A stretch of DNA of 64,000 bases. Origin: Atopsyche davidsoni. Its lineage: Eukaryota > Arthropoda > Insecta > Trichoptera > Hydrobiosidae. The stretch spans positions 7,217,501-7,281,500 of the forward strand of contig JAILWY010000010.1 of the NCBI GenBank assembly GCA_022113835.1, given 5' to 3'. Position numbers and translations under genes: made by a program. This document shows positions 28,601 to 43,600 of this stretch, piece by piece. Under the pieces are notes generated by a model that made no database searches, was not told the origin of the DNA, and saw nothing but the letters and a program-made list of their open reading frames with translations. Positions within the stretch are counted from its first letter, which is position 1, and the number at the start of each line of letters is the position of its first letter.

Positions 28601-31600
28601 TAGGAGAATGGGTAACAAAAACCTATTCTTGGAACAGCTGTACAAGACTCATGTTTCAGGGTCTACGAATGTAGTATATTAATACAATGTCATGTATAAC
28701 TCTACAGCTAAAGGACTTTATATTATACATATAAATTATTGAAGAAACTTGTCTTTTCAAGGGCCCGGGCCCCTTACGAAAAACACAATTCTAAAAGAAT
28801 GGATCAAAAAGAGAAATAAAAAGTACACATCCTTAAGTAATAAAATGTTAATAATCAAATCACTTTTGATTGTGTATTGAAATATTTAATACCATAAACA
28901 AAACGCTTTAAAAAATTCCTATCATTTGAGTTATAAAATCCCACAACGTATATATTTTTATCGAATGATACAATTTACAAATTTATAAAATTTTCATTAA
29001 AAAAAATCATCCCGTAAAATATATCACCATCACGTCTAAATTTAAAAAAAATACACGCGATTATAAAGTATAAAATCTAATTGGTTCATAAAAAAAATAC
29101 ATTTTCAAACTGATATATAATATGTTATAACTATTAAATATAAAAAAAAGTTTTTCAAGCCTGTATAACAATGGATGGAGTTGAGAAAAGAGAGGACAAA
29201 AAATATATAACGAAGTACAATTCAAAAAGCTTTTCAAAAAATAATATGGGTCCATCACAGTAAACTGCCCATCACTGGCCGGCACTGGAAGCCGGGCTCC
29301 CCCATTAAGATAAAACGTGACAGGCGCCGCCTTTTACTGGCTAATATTTTCATTTTCCAAAGGCATACTTATAAGAACTTAAAAGATCGGATATTTATTG
29401 TATCAGCATCAAATTTGTCAAACATCCTTGAAAGATTAAGAAAAACAATATCTGTTGAATTAATTTATTTTCTTGCAGATATTATCAATATTTTTAAAAC
29501 TATATCATAAAAGATTATGTTTTTATGTCACAACGTTTTATGGCATTTTACAAATTGTTTTTTTTTTCAAACACAAAAAGATCCGATTGATTATATTACA
29601 TATTGTGCTGAATGATAACAGTAAAATATTAAAAGTATTACAATTGGGTTGGATACAGATTTTTATAATCGCTAACCTTAAAAATATTCAAACTCAATTT
29701 TTTGCGAAGCATTATATTTTCTAAGTCAACAATTTAAATTACGATCCAAAATAAAAATTTTATTCATGAAATATGTGACAAAGAGGAAACTTTATTACAA
29801 GAATACTTAAAAAATCTAGTTTCATACGCCTAAATTCATCCAAGTAATATAATATAATCGATTATCGCCTTACAATATATTAACAGTTGAAACACTCATC
29901 GTCCATTCAAACATATTTTTGTGTTTTGTTAATGCACCATTTTAAACACCACAGCCACGTAAAAATCGGTATCAAGTCATTTCTCGAAAGAAAATTTAAT
30001 CAATTTTTTTAAATTTTTATTTACCTACCTTACGTTGTAAACCTATTACAACGACGTGATAAGTTTGTATCACGTTTTTATAAAAAGCGATTATTGTTAT
30101 ATTTTTCAAAATACGTATATAATGTGACATTGTGCCTGATTATTTTATAAGTACTATTAATTATCATATGGAGCAAAAATATATATATACTTTTGAACAT
30201 ATATTTTTATTTATGTATGCAATCGATATGGAGAGAAAATGCGGTATAATCTTTTGTACTCATGCAGACGACGTATAGCAAAAAATATATGATTACCATT
30301 GTAATCATCAATCATTGTCAGTCGCCTCGGGGTGGGAACATTCACATAACCTTTTTATGATCTCTTGATTTATTTCTTCTTTCGGAGCTGTCTAATTTTA
30401 TATTCTCTAATCAATCCACTACCTCACAAATTAGATCATCCGTGTTGGTCTGATGACTTTATTGCAATTTAAAAACAACGAAACTTTTGAAAAAAGCACT
30501 TTTCTGTTGTTAAAAAACCTATTTCTTAAGTGTTCTATTAGGGCGTGTGTTCAGAATTTTTTGTTTGGTTTTGTCTTATATAAAACAAACCATTCCCGCA
30601 ATAAAGTAGGTAGAAACGACAGAAAACAAATTATTGTTAGTAAACTTTTCCTCGTCCTTTTTGGAGGTCAAAAGAATGACCTTAAGCTAGTTAATGGAAT
30701 TTCTTTTTATAACTTGTTCATATTATTCCTGCTGTTTAGTTTCTCGTAACAGCTTGCAATGAAAGATTTATTCATGACCGCCGAATAATACAAGTCACCT
30801 TCATAAAATTTCCAATGGGACTATATTTCCGGTAGATTCTAACGAAAGTTCCATTTATGCTCTGCATTAAAATTTATTCCAGTTTTAATTTTAATACTCA
30901 TCGTTTTTATATGTTTTATGCTTTTGAAAATGAAATTGACGCAAAGAGATAAGCTGAAGATAAAATGAAATTAAAGGGAGGGTTTTCCATGGGGAAAATG
31001 GGCCACTATGACGATAATGACAGTAATAACTTAGACGTTTTGACATATTTATTGTCATGATTTAATAAAGACTGAGGGCAATTTTAGATTACGATTTTCT
31101 ATCACAAAACAAAATAAAATTTTATCATTTTTACAACATATTACAGAGGTAACAAGGGAGAAAATAAAATTTTAAAATTGAAATAAATATATGATTTATT
31201 TGAATGTCAGTCAATTCAATAAGCATTTTTAAATTTGACTTTGATCACTTTTTTTTGATTTATAAAAATTAAATATAAATATCTTAAATAACACCACAAA
31301 AAAATTGTTACAGAATATTAATTTAAGAAACAAATAATTTTAAACCGTGATATAAAAATCGTCATAAACTATTAAAATATTGAAAATACGAAGTAATACC
31401 ACAGTTCAATTGTGCTAGATTAAAGAGCCGTTGGTTTTAACCAAAATCAAATGCATACGCTTGTATCGAATAAATAAATTGTTTTGTTATAACTCACCAT
31501 TGACAGAGGTAGCAAAGTGCAGATGTTGGGGGTACTTCTCCACCAGCCTCTTGATAACGTCAATCTGCTCCAGGGTCAACTGTACAGCGTCCTTGTTCTG

Positions 31601-34600
31601 TGCCGCGCAGGGGACGAACGCCGACCAAAACTGACAAAAGAAAAATCGATTACATAACATTTAAAATTAAACCTTTAGCAGAATTATCAGTTTCATGCGT
31701 ATTTTTCTCAATCTGGTTGCTGTAATCATCAACAAAATTTTATAATATAATATAGATTGAAGTCATGAAAGCACAAAAATAATCACATACTGTCGGAAGG
31801 CTGGAGGATAATTGTCAGATATGAGTAAAAATTTAATAAGAATAACAAAACTGTGGAAATAGTAAAGGTAAGCAAGATTTGAGTGTATTACTATCCGAAA
31901 ACATCAGTGGTCCAAAAGAATGACACTGTAAACAATCAAATTCTCCAAGATAAATAAAACTTTGTTTATCTAAACAATTGACAAAAAATGAGATCTCTTA
32001 GCAGCAGTAAATCTGACTAGATGTCAAAACTGGCATCCGCTAAATAGGAAGAAAAAAGTTTGAGTACGGTGGGGTAATATTTGTTAGTAATATAATATAA
32101 TAATAAAATGATGTTTATATTTTAGTATGTTTTAATTAAAAATTCATTAAATACAGCTACGTTGAATATATTATAACGCAATTAAATTGTCATTTTAAAT
32201 AAATAAGAATATTTGACTGCATTATTTACCATCAGCATAATAGTTCAAATTACTTTGGGTATTGTGCTATTGCGTTGTTCTTGCATAAATAGTAAATGTG
32301 AAATATGATATGTATTAAATTGACTGTTATGAACACAATTTTATAGAGCTAAAGCTATTGCGTTAAAACGCAACGTTATTTTTATCTTAAGCTGGAAGCG
32401 TACTCAGGTCTATGGAGCAGCTTCCGTTGTACATTTTTCATAAAAACTCTTTACACGCACGTCCGCTGGGGGTGCATCAATATTTTATTACACACGAACC
32501 CCGGCATCCTCGCGGGAAGGTCTAAATCCAGCATTCATGAGACTTCCTTGTCCATACATTGATTTCGAGCAGCAAAAAAAAACATTGACTCACCTACATA
32601 AACTTCCAATGATTTATCACCCAGCAGCCAACGCCCGATATTGGATATGAGAAATCCGATATCCGTTTTATTTAAAATTTGTTTGCTGTTTACTTTGCCC
32701 CCCGCGCCTCACCTCGGTTTACCCGGTAATTAAATTTCGAGCGATAAAGTCAAAAAGTTTCCCAGGGAAGATTAAATCTTTTATGTATTTAATTTGTAAA
32801 AGAAACTGAACATCTTGTATAATTAATTAAGGTTATTAACGAAAATATCATTATTATTTTTTAATTGAGTATAGCCTGTGTCACGAATAACTGAACAAAG
32901 ACATAATAAATCAGAGGTTTTATTGGACCTTGTACCGTAAAATTGGCTCCGCTGTATATTTATTGTATTTTTCACGAAATTTAATTTTCCCTTCTGATGC
33001 GTAAAATGCTGGACCTTTTTTCGAAATCCTCACAAAGAAACCGAAAATACGAAAATAATAAGCATTTTATTAAAACTTAATTTAACACGTTAATGCTTAT
33101 ATTTTGCTACCTTAGAAGATCGATAGCTAGCTGGCATTGAAAAATAACAATTGGCGTTAAATATATACTAGTGATTTGTAATTTAAAACAGGGCGTTTAA
33201 TAATTGAATGGCATCCCCGTGACCTTGACTCTTCAAAGTATTTTTAAGCGGCAGCACCGTGGAATAATATAGGAGTGCTTTTCAATCGGAGGTACCGGCG
33301 CTAAATGCAGAGAGCTGTAGCGAGGCTCGCTCGCCCCGGTTTTCGGTAACCCGTAATTAAACGTTGGTTTAAGAATACTTTGTAAGCGTTTTTGGGGTGT
33401 TCCTGAGCATGGTTTGTACTACTGTAATATATTATAGATCCGCAACAAAATATTTATTTTACAAGTTCTTTCAGATGAGGGTTGAGGGTTTATTTATAAT
33501 ACTGCATCGTTTGAAATGAGATCTTTTACAGTATCTTTATATATTATCAAACCATGGAATTTTAGCAAATTATATGAAATAATTTAATCATTTTAAATAA
33601 ACATTAAATACACACATACATGTTTGCATAAAAAGCTGAGAAATTATCTCCTTATCGACATTCATCACAAAGAAATATCTTATATTAACTCGTATTAAAG
33701 TTTTTTAAATATATCACAAACAATTAAAAATATATAATTATAATTAAAAAATATATATATATTCGTGAATATGACGAAAAATTAAACGCTTTGTTCGTAA
33801 TTATCAAAATTTACAATATAAATTACACTATAAAAGAAAATATTTTTATTGACAATGTGACAATGTGATAATGTTCATCAAAAGTTACATCATCTAAAAC
33901 CAATCTTGTTTTTGTTTCATCAAAATATAAATAGGAAACAGCTTTGTAAAAGAGTTATCCAAATAAGAGCTTTATGATGATTATTTGATTTGTATCTTAA
34001 CCGAATGAAGCATTGAAAAAAATTATGTCAAATAATACATTTAATATAAATTACAAGATCGTTTGATTATTCCTAAAGTTATTATTTAGTAAAGCTCTAT
34101 TTAATCCTATTAAATCATTATAGAACTATGCTTGCTTTGATTCACAGGTGAGAAAGATAGCGGGGAGGGTTTCCATTGGCAGAGGTATAATCAAGATAAG
34201 CCTTACCTGGGCACCAACCATGCCCGCATGCAGACGCGGCAGGTCCGTGTGAGAGTACTTGGACTTGGACCAAGGTTCCACCAGCGTCAAGTCCGTGTCC
34301 AGGTCGAATTCATTGATCTCGTTCCTCAGAAACTTGCGAATGTTCCATGGCAAGTCGTTGTGCCTGTGAATAATAAATGATCGTTTACTAAAAACTATTG
34401 TATATTTATTTGATAAAACTCAAAAATTATTTTATATTCAGTCTGATTTGTTTATGACAATCAACCTTTTGTTTCTCGAAATATTAATCAACCGTATAAT
34501 ATGACAATACAAGATATGAGTGCTAATATGGCCTCCAAGTTTTTTAAATTTTACTAGATAACTAGATAACCTAAAAATATTTTAAATTTTGAGGTATATT

Positions 34601-37600
34601 GTATATTTTGCCAAAATGAAAATAAAAACTAATAAAACTCAAAAGAAAATCGTAATAACGAAAAATCAAGCGTTTCTACTATATCTAGATATTTTTACAG
34701 TCGGGGTGTTTTTTAAGATGGCTTTAAATTTCACATAAAAATTTTACAATGAAAAAAGAGAAGAAAAAAGCTATTTTTAAATTAAAAGAATCAAAATAAC
34801 TACTGATTATAGAGTTTATTGGTTTTGATAACTTCATTAAATATAAGTATTACAATTATTTTTCTTTAGAATGTTTTTGGGGTGTCCATTTTTGAAGCCG
34901 TAAGCATATGTAAATTTAACTTAAAGATTGATCCATCCCTTAAAACTTACTGGTTTTTTATTGTAATACTCGGTATATACAAATATCTACTAAATATATA
35001 ATTCTTACATTTGCTGACATGAAAACTTCTGAATCTGTAGGATTTATCTTGGAATAGGACTGAATGAAAACTTTTCTCTTAGCAAAACAAAAGAATTTTT
35101 ATAAAATAAAAGGTCTGTCTTCTAAAAATGCCTGAACTCAACAGCACTTTCTTTTAATTTATTTAAACTATCGATACTGATTAGGTTTAATTGTTACAAT
35201 CATTGGTTTTTATGTACAAAAGTGTTTTATCATGAAATTCGAAATTAAGAACTACCTCTGAAATTACTAATAAATTTAGCGATGTTGAAATAATTAATCG
35301 TTTACGTAATTTTAAACAAATCCTGGTTTTTTAATACACTGAAAACATTTAAACAAAGAGGTATATATGAAATAAAATATTGAAAATTAATATATTATCA
35401 TTAATCTCTTTACGGCAACGTTTATTTTTTCAGCAGCCAGCGTTAATACTTATTATATCATAATTCGTTTTGGGGAAATTTATTTTAATTAAAAATACAA
35501 ATATTTATATTCAATTGAGTTTTTACTATCCCTTTCTTTGAAGACGTACCTACAAAAAATTGTTTAATAAATACTCATTGCTATGACATTGAAAGTCATT
35601 TTAATTTGATTATTAAGATAAAAAAACCCTTAATCGAATTTCATCTTTAATTAATTATTAAGTTCGTTTTAAAACGTGACTGAAATTTAAGCTCAAACAT
35701 TTTCCAAACAAAATTACAACAGGACGGCGTATTATTTCTAAGAACTCCGTAAAAACTATAGAACGCTTTTGTAAAAATAAAAAAAACGCCCTTTGTAGTG
35801 AGTAATGGCGTAGAAAAAATATCTCAGGTAAACTATGACCCGAGCCATGGAAATGGGAAATGGTAATCATTTAATGGTTGGGAAAACCTATTTACCTAGT
35901 AATAGTTGTCCCTGCTCTAAGAAAAGTGTGTGGAACTCCTAGTTCTCTCTGTGTTATAGTTTCCCATTCACTATTATTTTATTACTTTTTTAAAGGCACT
36001 CCTAAAAATGAAATTTATTATAGTAGAATGTTTGAAATCGTCTTTTGTTTCAATTATGTATAGGGATTAGTATTAGACGTTATATATTATTTGCACAAAT
36101 AACTATATGCCTACTAGGACTAGGAACATTTGTGATTTACAGTTTATTTAACGTATTTAATCAAGACATCAGAATTAATTTATTTTTGAGGTATTGAGGT
36201 AACACTGCCATTTTTTTAAATCATTTTCGACATCCATATTATAATAAGTAAGTGTGTTAAATAATTGAATATTGATTTATATACGAGGAAATATACATTT
36301 CTTATGTTTAAGACTCCACATTTATTGATTATTTCATTTATATATTTAGGAAACTGCACTGCAGGCTTTGAAAATAGAAAACTAACCCAACACAAGTATG
36401 AAATAATGTTTAATTATTAGCTGGGTTTAGTTTATATTTTTAAACAATTTTATTTTAAAACTACCGTTAACGAGAGACCGAACCCAAACCGAAAACCCAC
36501 TATTTTTATGTATTCGAGCTGGATGTTCATAAACTTTTTCCAGAGTTCAAAATCCGATCACTGAACCGTAGTATTTCTATTGGGCGCAAAGTTATCTATG
36601 GGTCTAAACATATAGTTGATGTTAAATCTATAGACCAAACGAAGTATCAAGCGTGAATGTAGATTATAGTAGCCATTTTAACTCCAAACTTTTTATATAT
36701 TTTTCCAATATACTTCAAAAGTAAGTTCATTTATTTTATATAGTTCATTAATTTTCTAAAAAAAGCGTTTTATAAGAAAAAAAAGAACAGCATGGAATGA
36801 TTTATTGAGTTTGGTTTTTCTTCAAAATAGAAAACACTAAAAGTAAAGAAAGGCTGGCTGCGAATCGCCAAACTGTGCAAAATATTATTACATATTTTTT
36901 TAAGTTGAATTCACATCCAACTGACGTTTTATGGCCGGGCATTTAACAGTCTAGTGAGCACATGTTATAAAAATAATCTTTTTAATTTTTAAGGACAAAG
37001 ATTTAACAATTCCTGTCATGGCAGACAAAGGGCTCGGTCTTGTACGAAATCATAAAAGATATCTCATGTTATGTTACCACTTGCATTACCTAGTTAGTCC
37101 TTGGGGAGACGTTTGTCTCAATTGCGTTCACAGGAAGAGAGAGAGGCGTAATCCTATTTTACTTCTCTTTGTAAAGCGTTGCTTGGATTCATTCTATATT
37201 GAAACCACCGCGCGATTAAATCAAAAGGTTACCTTTTTACGATTATATATACTGTACAATTTCTACAGATAGGATAAGAATAGAGGTTTATCTAACATGA
37301 CCTTGTTCCGCTTGTTTCCTTTGTAATCAGTTACTGAACCAATGTTTATAAGTGAGGGTCAATGAGCACACTTGAACAGAAAACATATCTGGGGTCGACG
37401 ATCAACAGTAAAAAATAAAGGGAAAAATATCAACAGATACACGGTAATACTCACTATTGAAAACGTTGTAAGTGACGTAACATTAAATATTTCTCAAGAG
37501 TAAAATTAGTGAAAAAAATATTATTATACGATTAATATTATAATAAATCCTCAATTTACTATCAATTTTTTTTAATTTAATTTTTACTCTATAAAATCAC

Positions 37601-40600
37601 ATAGAGTAAAAATATGACTCTTATTAATGAGAAAAAGTAAATAAAATCTAATTATCTCATAATCCAAGAACAAAAAGCCTTTAACCCCACGACTTTTTAT
37701 AGGAAAAGGCCACAAGAAGAAAGGCAATAAAATATTCAATAAGAAGCATTCAGAGCCAATTGTGTACGACTGTGTACGACATGGAATTCACCTTGAATAC
37801 AGGGAAATCGCAAATTTCTTTTCCACACATTCAGGGTATCGCGGCTTGGTGCTTTGCTTTTAAGACTACCATGCCAATGTAACTAAGCAAAAGCTTGAAT
37901 TGTTAAATGTAAGCATAAACCATATTAATTATCAAATATTTGCAGATCTGAGGCACCAGATAGCAACAGCCTGGAGATGCGAGTTAGAATCACACATGCC
38001 CACTTAAGACAAAATCAGTATATTAATGAAATATTCATTAATGTCTTAATCATTCATCTATTATAAGATCACTTAGCCAGAGGTTAAAAAATAATATGAT
38101 TAGACTTTGTTGTTTATGTCGTGAATTAGACATTAGACAAGAAGTGGTGGAAGACGATCAATATATTGATAGCATAGTATTTTTTAACTATGATAAGGCC
38201 CATTTCAGACGAAATCAACATTTTTTTAATAAATAGTCTTAACACGATAATAATACAATTGTTTTAACTTACCCATCTATAAGGGGCACTTCAGCGAGGA
38301 TCTGCTTAGCTGTTTCCAGTCTCTCCCGGTCTGATGCTGCGGTGGCCAGCACCAGCAGGCCTGCTGCAAGAGTCCACAGGCTGATGCCCATGGCCAGTCT
38401 GCTTGGCACTGTCAGAAAATACAATCAATTACTATCCAACTTTATTTTATACGAATATATTTGAACTCTTATATAATTCCTTATATAAGAGTAAGTAAAA
38501 CCAATTGGTCTTAGTTTTTTCAATATAGAAGAATACTACAATTTCATGTTTGCGTATCAACGGATTTTTTGATACTGGCATATCTGATACCTAATATGTG
38601 TTTACAATTTATCAAATAAATTGTACACAATAAATGCTCTAAACATTATTTTCATAACGTCACTATTAATCTTGTAATAAGAGTCCATTTCCCGTAGTTA
38701 CATAAAATGGGGCTGCCAACACTCGCGCGCACGTAACGGAACTGATTATTTACGAATAACCTTTACAGTGCTCAAGGCATTGTTTTCCTGCAAAAAACAA
38801 AGCACTCGCCAAGACATTAGTTATTTCGGTACAAATGCTCCTAATACACCGGGACATTATTTTTAACGAATTGGCATGCTTTTGTATAAAATGGCGATAA
38901 CTCGCCTTTTTGCATCGTAAAAGCCTGATTCCATTTACTAATCCGAAGAACCTAATTTCATTTGCCGAAAAAATCTCTTTCTTCCCTTGAAGTCGTTCTG
39001 CTCGCCATGCCTATTTTTCTTCGGCGATTTCCTTTTTCCGTTCCTTCTACGCAAATTTAAACATTCCGAAACTTGATAAAATTTAAGTCCCGCATTTAAA
39101 TATCCTAGAAGTCCGGGTGGGTCCAGATAACTGGACTGCGGGTTCCTTTCTGTTGAGAAATAGCCTAAGGTATCTCCGGCTGTCAGGAGGGGCAGGGAAA
39201 AGGTTTCCACCGTCGCCTTTTCAACAAATCAGTTAATCCCCCACTCGTAAAAATAGATATTTGGCAGGTATCGAAAAGAGCTTATCGCATACATGACCAA
39301 ACACCTATCCAAAACGGACTCACCCCGCAAAAGATACTAAAGAGACATTTAAATATCGGATGGAGTTTTTTTTAAATTCTATAGTATAAAAATTATTTTG
39401 TATTTTTCAATTTGATACATGTTAATATAATATACATTTTAAGTATTCAAATACAAATAATGAAAGTATGTTTTGCTCCGAGTGATAATTTTACATTCCA
39501 GAAACATCATGTTTAATCTTATTTAAATTGATACAAAATAATAAAATGCATACTGATTTAATTGAATATTTTGTATTTTTTGGAGTTAAATCACAATGTA
39601 CTAATGCTTAACCTTTCCGGAAAACTTTTTTTATTATAATTAAGCGTTATATTGATAAAAACAACTCAATGTGTCTGAATAGATTGCAATAATTACTGTC
39701 GCTGACTTATTCCGACTTATGTCGACTAAGGAAATATTTTGCGACTACATTTCAGGTAGTCTACCATAGGAGAGTTGGATATGGTTCTGGAAAATTTTCG
39801 TTAAGAATTTGTCGTGTTGTTTTCTTAATATTGATTAAGATTTGGAGTTTTTTAGATTTTTAAACCATTGAGGAGTTTGATGTTTCATTTTGGAATAACT
39901 ATCAATATTTTCTGCTTTCCACCATCATAGAGGGCACCGTTTGATTTGCAAGCATTAAAAAAGAAGACATTATATGTTCTTGTCACACTTTATGCCCTTA
40001 CATTTATTGGTTTAATGTTTAATATATCAAGAGCTCTGATCTGTTTTATTTATGGGATGTCACCTCATAAAATTTGACATCCTTCAGGTAAATTAAGTTG
40101 TCTTGTTAGTTACGATTGGTAGCACTTAAGTCATTTTCTTATTATTCGTTTTGGATTCGAGAGAAAATGACATCTCCCACCAATCCACAGTTTAAGGTTC
40201 ACTGGAGGAATGTAGGCGTAATAGAGCTCACGGATTTCACCGATAAGAGCTGTCTGCTCTTTGTGACAACAAAATTACGTGCATGTCGCAAAAACTGTTG
40301 CACGACATATTGTTTTAATAAAAAAAACAATTAAATAACAAACAAATATTGGTTATACATGAGTTAACTGTGCTTGAAACATTGAAGCTTTTTGATTATT
40401 TGTAGAATGCTTATAAAACAAAGAAAAATAAAAAAAACAGACAATAAAATTGTAGAAAACTATGCTAAAATGAAAAAAAAAAAAACAAATCTTAAATTGA
40501 TATAACAGCGAAATGAATTAGATACACAATATGAAAAACAAAGAGTTAGCTAATGTACGTGAAAAAAAACCAGAATTTTAAGTTTTTTGATGATCCTCGG

Positions 40601-43600
40601 TATCCTATTGAGAGTTGAAAAACCAGAGGACGCGCTGAGAGATATAATAGGTGTAGCCATTGGCCCCAAGAGACTGCTTGTTAACTACTAGGGATGCAGG
40701 AAAAGTAGCCACACCAGTTCTGGTACACTGTGGTGCTCGAGTTCAACAACAGAAAAATAAAAAAAACATACATGTGATGTAAATATACATAAATGTAGTC
40801 ATACTGCTATCAGTAATTCTAGGTCGCAGAATACTGTAGGAGGCCTGCCGTGAGATGTCTATATATAAATCGACTCGATGTAAATCTCCATGTACGGCTA
40901 GCCTCTGTAGACAAGACACGTTGGTGTAAGCAAGCCTTATGGAAAGCGCAAGCAAGACGTAAGCAACGCGACGATTAGCCAAATCTAACTCTTACAATGA
41001 ATTCGTAGACGGTGTGCAAACTCGCCGGAAGCACTCAAGATTACGAATCTTTGAACCACAGCAAGAGTACGAGAGAAAAATATAAGGGTTCTCTTCATAA
41101 CTTTTCAGGATGGAACAACTGTAACTGAACATGTTTTTACGTAAATGTGAAATTTTATAAAAAAAAATATCTCCGTATGGAAAGTGAATTCTATTAGGGC
41201 ACGCAACGTTTCTGGTTTCAAATTTGTTAGTTCTTCTGAGTTCTTGAATGAGAACTGTTGATGCACTTAAATGCTAAAGCTGTTTTCTTTGCCCACGAAA
41301 GATAGTTAAAAACACAAAAAATTCAATAGCTTCTGCTCTGAATACTTATCCACTATAAATGTTCATAAATTAGTTAAATTTTGAAAAGTAACTGCCGGGT
41401 TAGTATTTTTTATCTTGTATGTCTGTTTTTGAGATCAGCACAATTGTACATTTTTCGATTTGATGAACAATTCATTTTTATCAACCAGTCCTGACGAGTC
41501 GCGACTGTCTGAGTATGGGATTATACAAATGCGAAGTCGCTCTTCTCTTGATCGGCAGATATGCCGTCCAAGCATTTACGCTGCCAGAAGGCGCTGATTT
41601 CGATACTTAGCATTTAGTGACCCCCGAAGCATCTGTACACCCCAGTAAGCCATCCCGAATTTTCCCCTTAAGTTTTAAAAACGATTCCGTACTCTTCAAC
41701 GGGAGAAAGATATAATACTAATTAAAAAAATATATTAAAATAACTATAATTATACGATACTTTGCATTTTTTTCGTTTTAAATTTAAAAAAAAAAGAGTC
41801 AATTAAATGTTTTTGTGCACAGAAGTATTAATTTATAATAAATATTTTTTATGTAATATTGATTTTCGTTAGTTGATCTATCAAATAAATCTACTCTGTT
41901 GTACGTCGTACTATATCGTAATTGCGATATTTTAAAAATATTTATGCCGAAAAGAATATTTTTTTGCGTAATTGGGATTTATTAATAAAAACTATCGTGT
42001 TTTTATCACTAGCATATTCACTCGTCAACAACTACATGAGACTAGACAGACTGACCAGAGCATGGACTTATTAAATACAGAAATAACTGTTTGAAAAAAT
42101 AATTTATATTTTGTAATTTAGTTATTATTGAAATTGAATGCTGTTAATGAATTAAGCAAACAAGCATCAGAATCCATAATATACTCTTCCAAGCTTTATT
42201 TAATTATGCGAATAATTATAATTACGTTTTATAAAGAAACATGCAGTGATATTCAGTCGAATCAATCATCAATTTTTTTAAAAGCTATTTACAAGTTAAC
42301 TTTGTTTATAATGATAATTAACGGCTATTTCAATTTTAAAAATTAAAATCATTTTTTTCTTTTTAATGAAATAATAAATAAATACCATTAAAAAGATTTT
42401 AGTTAAATAATATTCTCCAAATTATTCAAAAAATCAGAAAAACTCAGAAATATAGCCCCTTTAAGTTGATAATTAATTCCGATAACATTATTTCTTGCGT
42501 ACACAGTACATAGGCGGCTGCTATTTAAGAATCCGGAACTGGCCACTACATAAATAATATTTAAAAAGTAATTATTACATTTGAAAATGTGAAATCTTTG
42601 GCTGTAGAATGAGTTTATTTCAATGAGTCAATAAATTGTTTTCATTGTGTGGCGCGATTTTAAAAATTGCGTGTCATTATCACAATGGATTTAACTCGAG
42701 AAAATTTTCGTGCGATGATTTATTATGATTTTCGACGTAGTCTAACTCAACAGCAGTGCATCGATCAGCTCAGTTCGACTTTTGGGGATCAAGCACCATC
42801 AAAGACCACTGTGTATCACTGGTTTAGTGAGTTTAATCGTGGACGTCGTATGCTCACGGACGAAATTAAAGATAGTCGGCCTAAATCGTTGTTGTGCTAC
42901 GAAACATCGACGTAGTGAGTGAACTAATAATGCAAGATCGTCATGTTACATATCGAGAGATAGAGGCGTCCTTGGGCATTAGTATGACAAGTATACATAA
43001 GATATTACACAAACACTTGGCTGCAAAAAAAATTTGTTCGCGTTGGATACCGCACAACTTGACAATAGATCAAAAACAGGCTCTTGTCGATTGGTGCAAA
43101 AATATAATAAAAATATATAATTGTGGTACATCAAAAGCTGTTTACAATATCTACACAGGTGATGAATCCTGGATTTATGCATATGACCCCGAAACTAAGC
43201 AACAATCAACAGTATAGGTGTTCCAACATGAGCCGAACCCAACAAAAGTTGCTCGTGCGAAAAGCACTTTGAAGCAAATGGTCGCCTGTTTTTTTGGTAT
43301 AGATGGACACGTGGCTACTGTACCACTAGAAAATTGTAAAGCTGTTAATTTGACGTGGTACACGACCATTTGTTTGCCAGAAGTCTTTGTAGAAATTAGG
43401 AAGAACAATCTACAACGCAGAATAATTCTCCATCACGACAATGCAAGCTGTCACACTTCAGGTGAAACGACCCGATATTTGGAGGGTGAAACGGTGGAAT
43501 TAACGGGTCATCTGTCATATAGCCCTGATTTGATACCTAACGACTTCTTTTTATTTCCAACCGTGAAGAATAAATAGCGTGGTCAACGATTTACAACCCG

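Larger units (their letters stand above)
4718..31497 (-). other. Intron 4 of the dipeptidase gene (26.8 kb)
   Basis: GT-AG intron between exons 4 and 5. Mostly AT-rich sequence with scattered open frames of 60-114 codons that show no recognisable protein. Local structures are a GC-rich minisatellite and tandem duplication (14.6-15.4 kb), a (TA)n tract (25.5 kb), hairpins at 13370, 18479 and 28297, and several islands of higher complexity (7480-8060, 11290-11470, 13890-14120, 24040-24380, 26655-26760). No nested gene was recognised on either strand. Confidence 0.8.
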
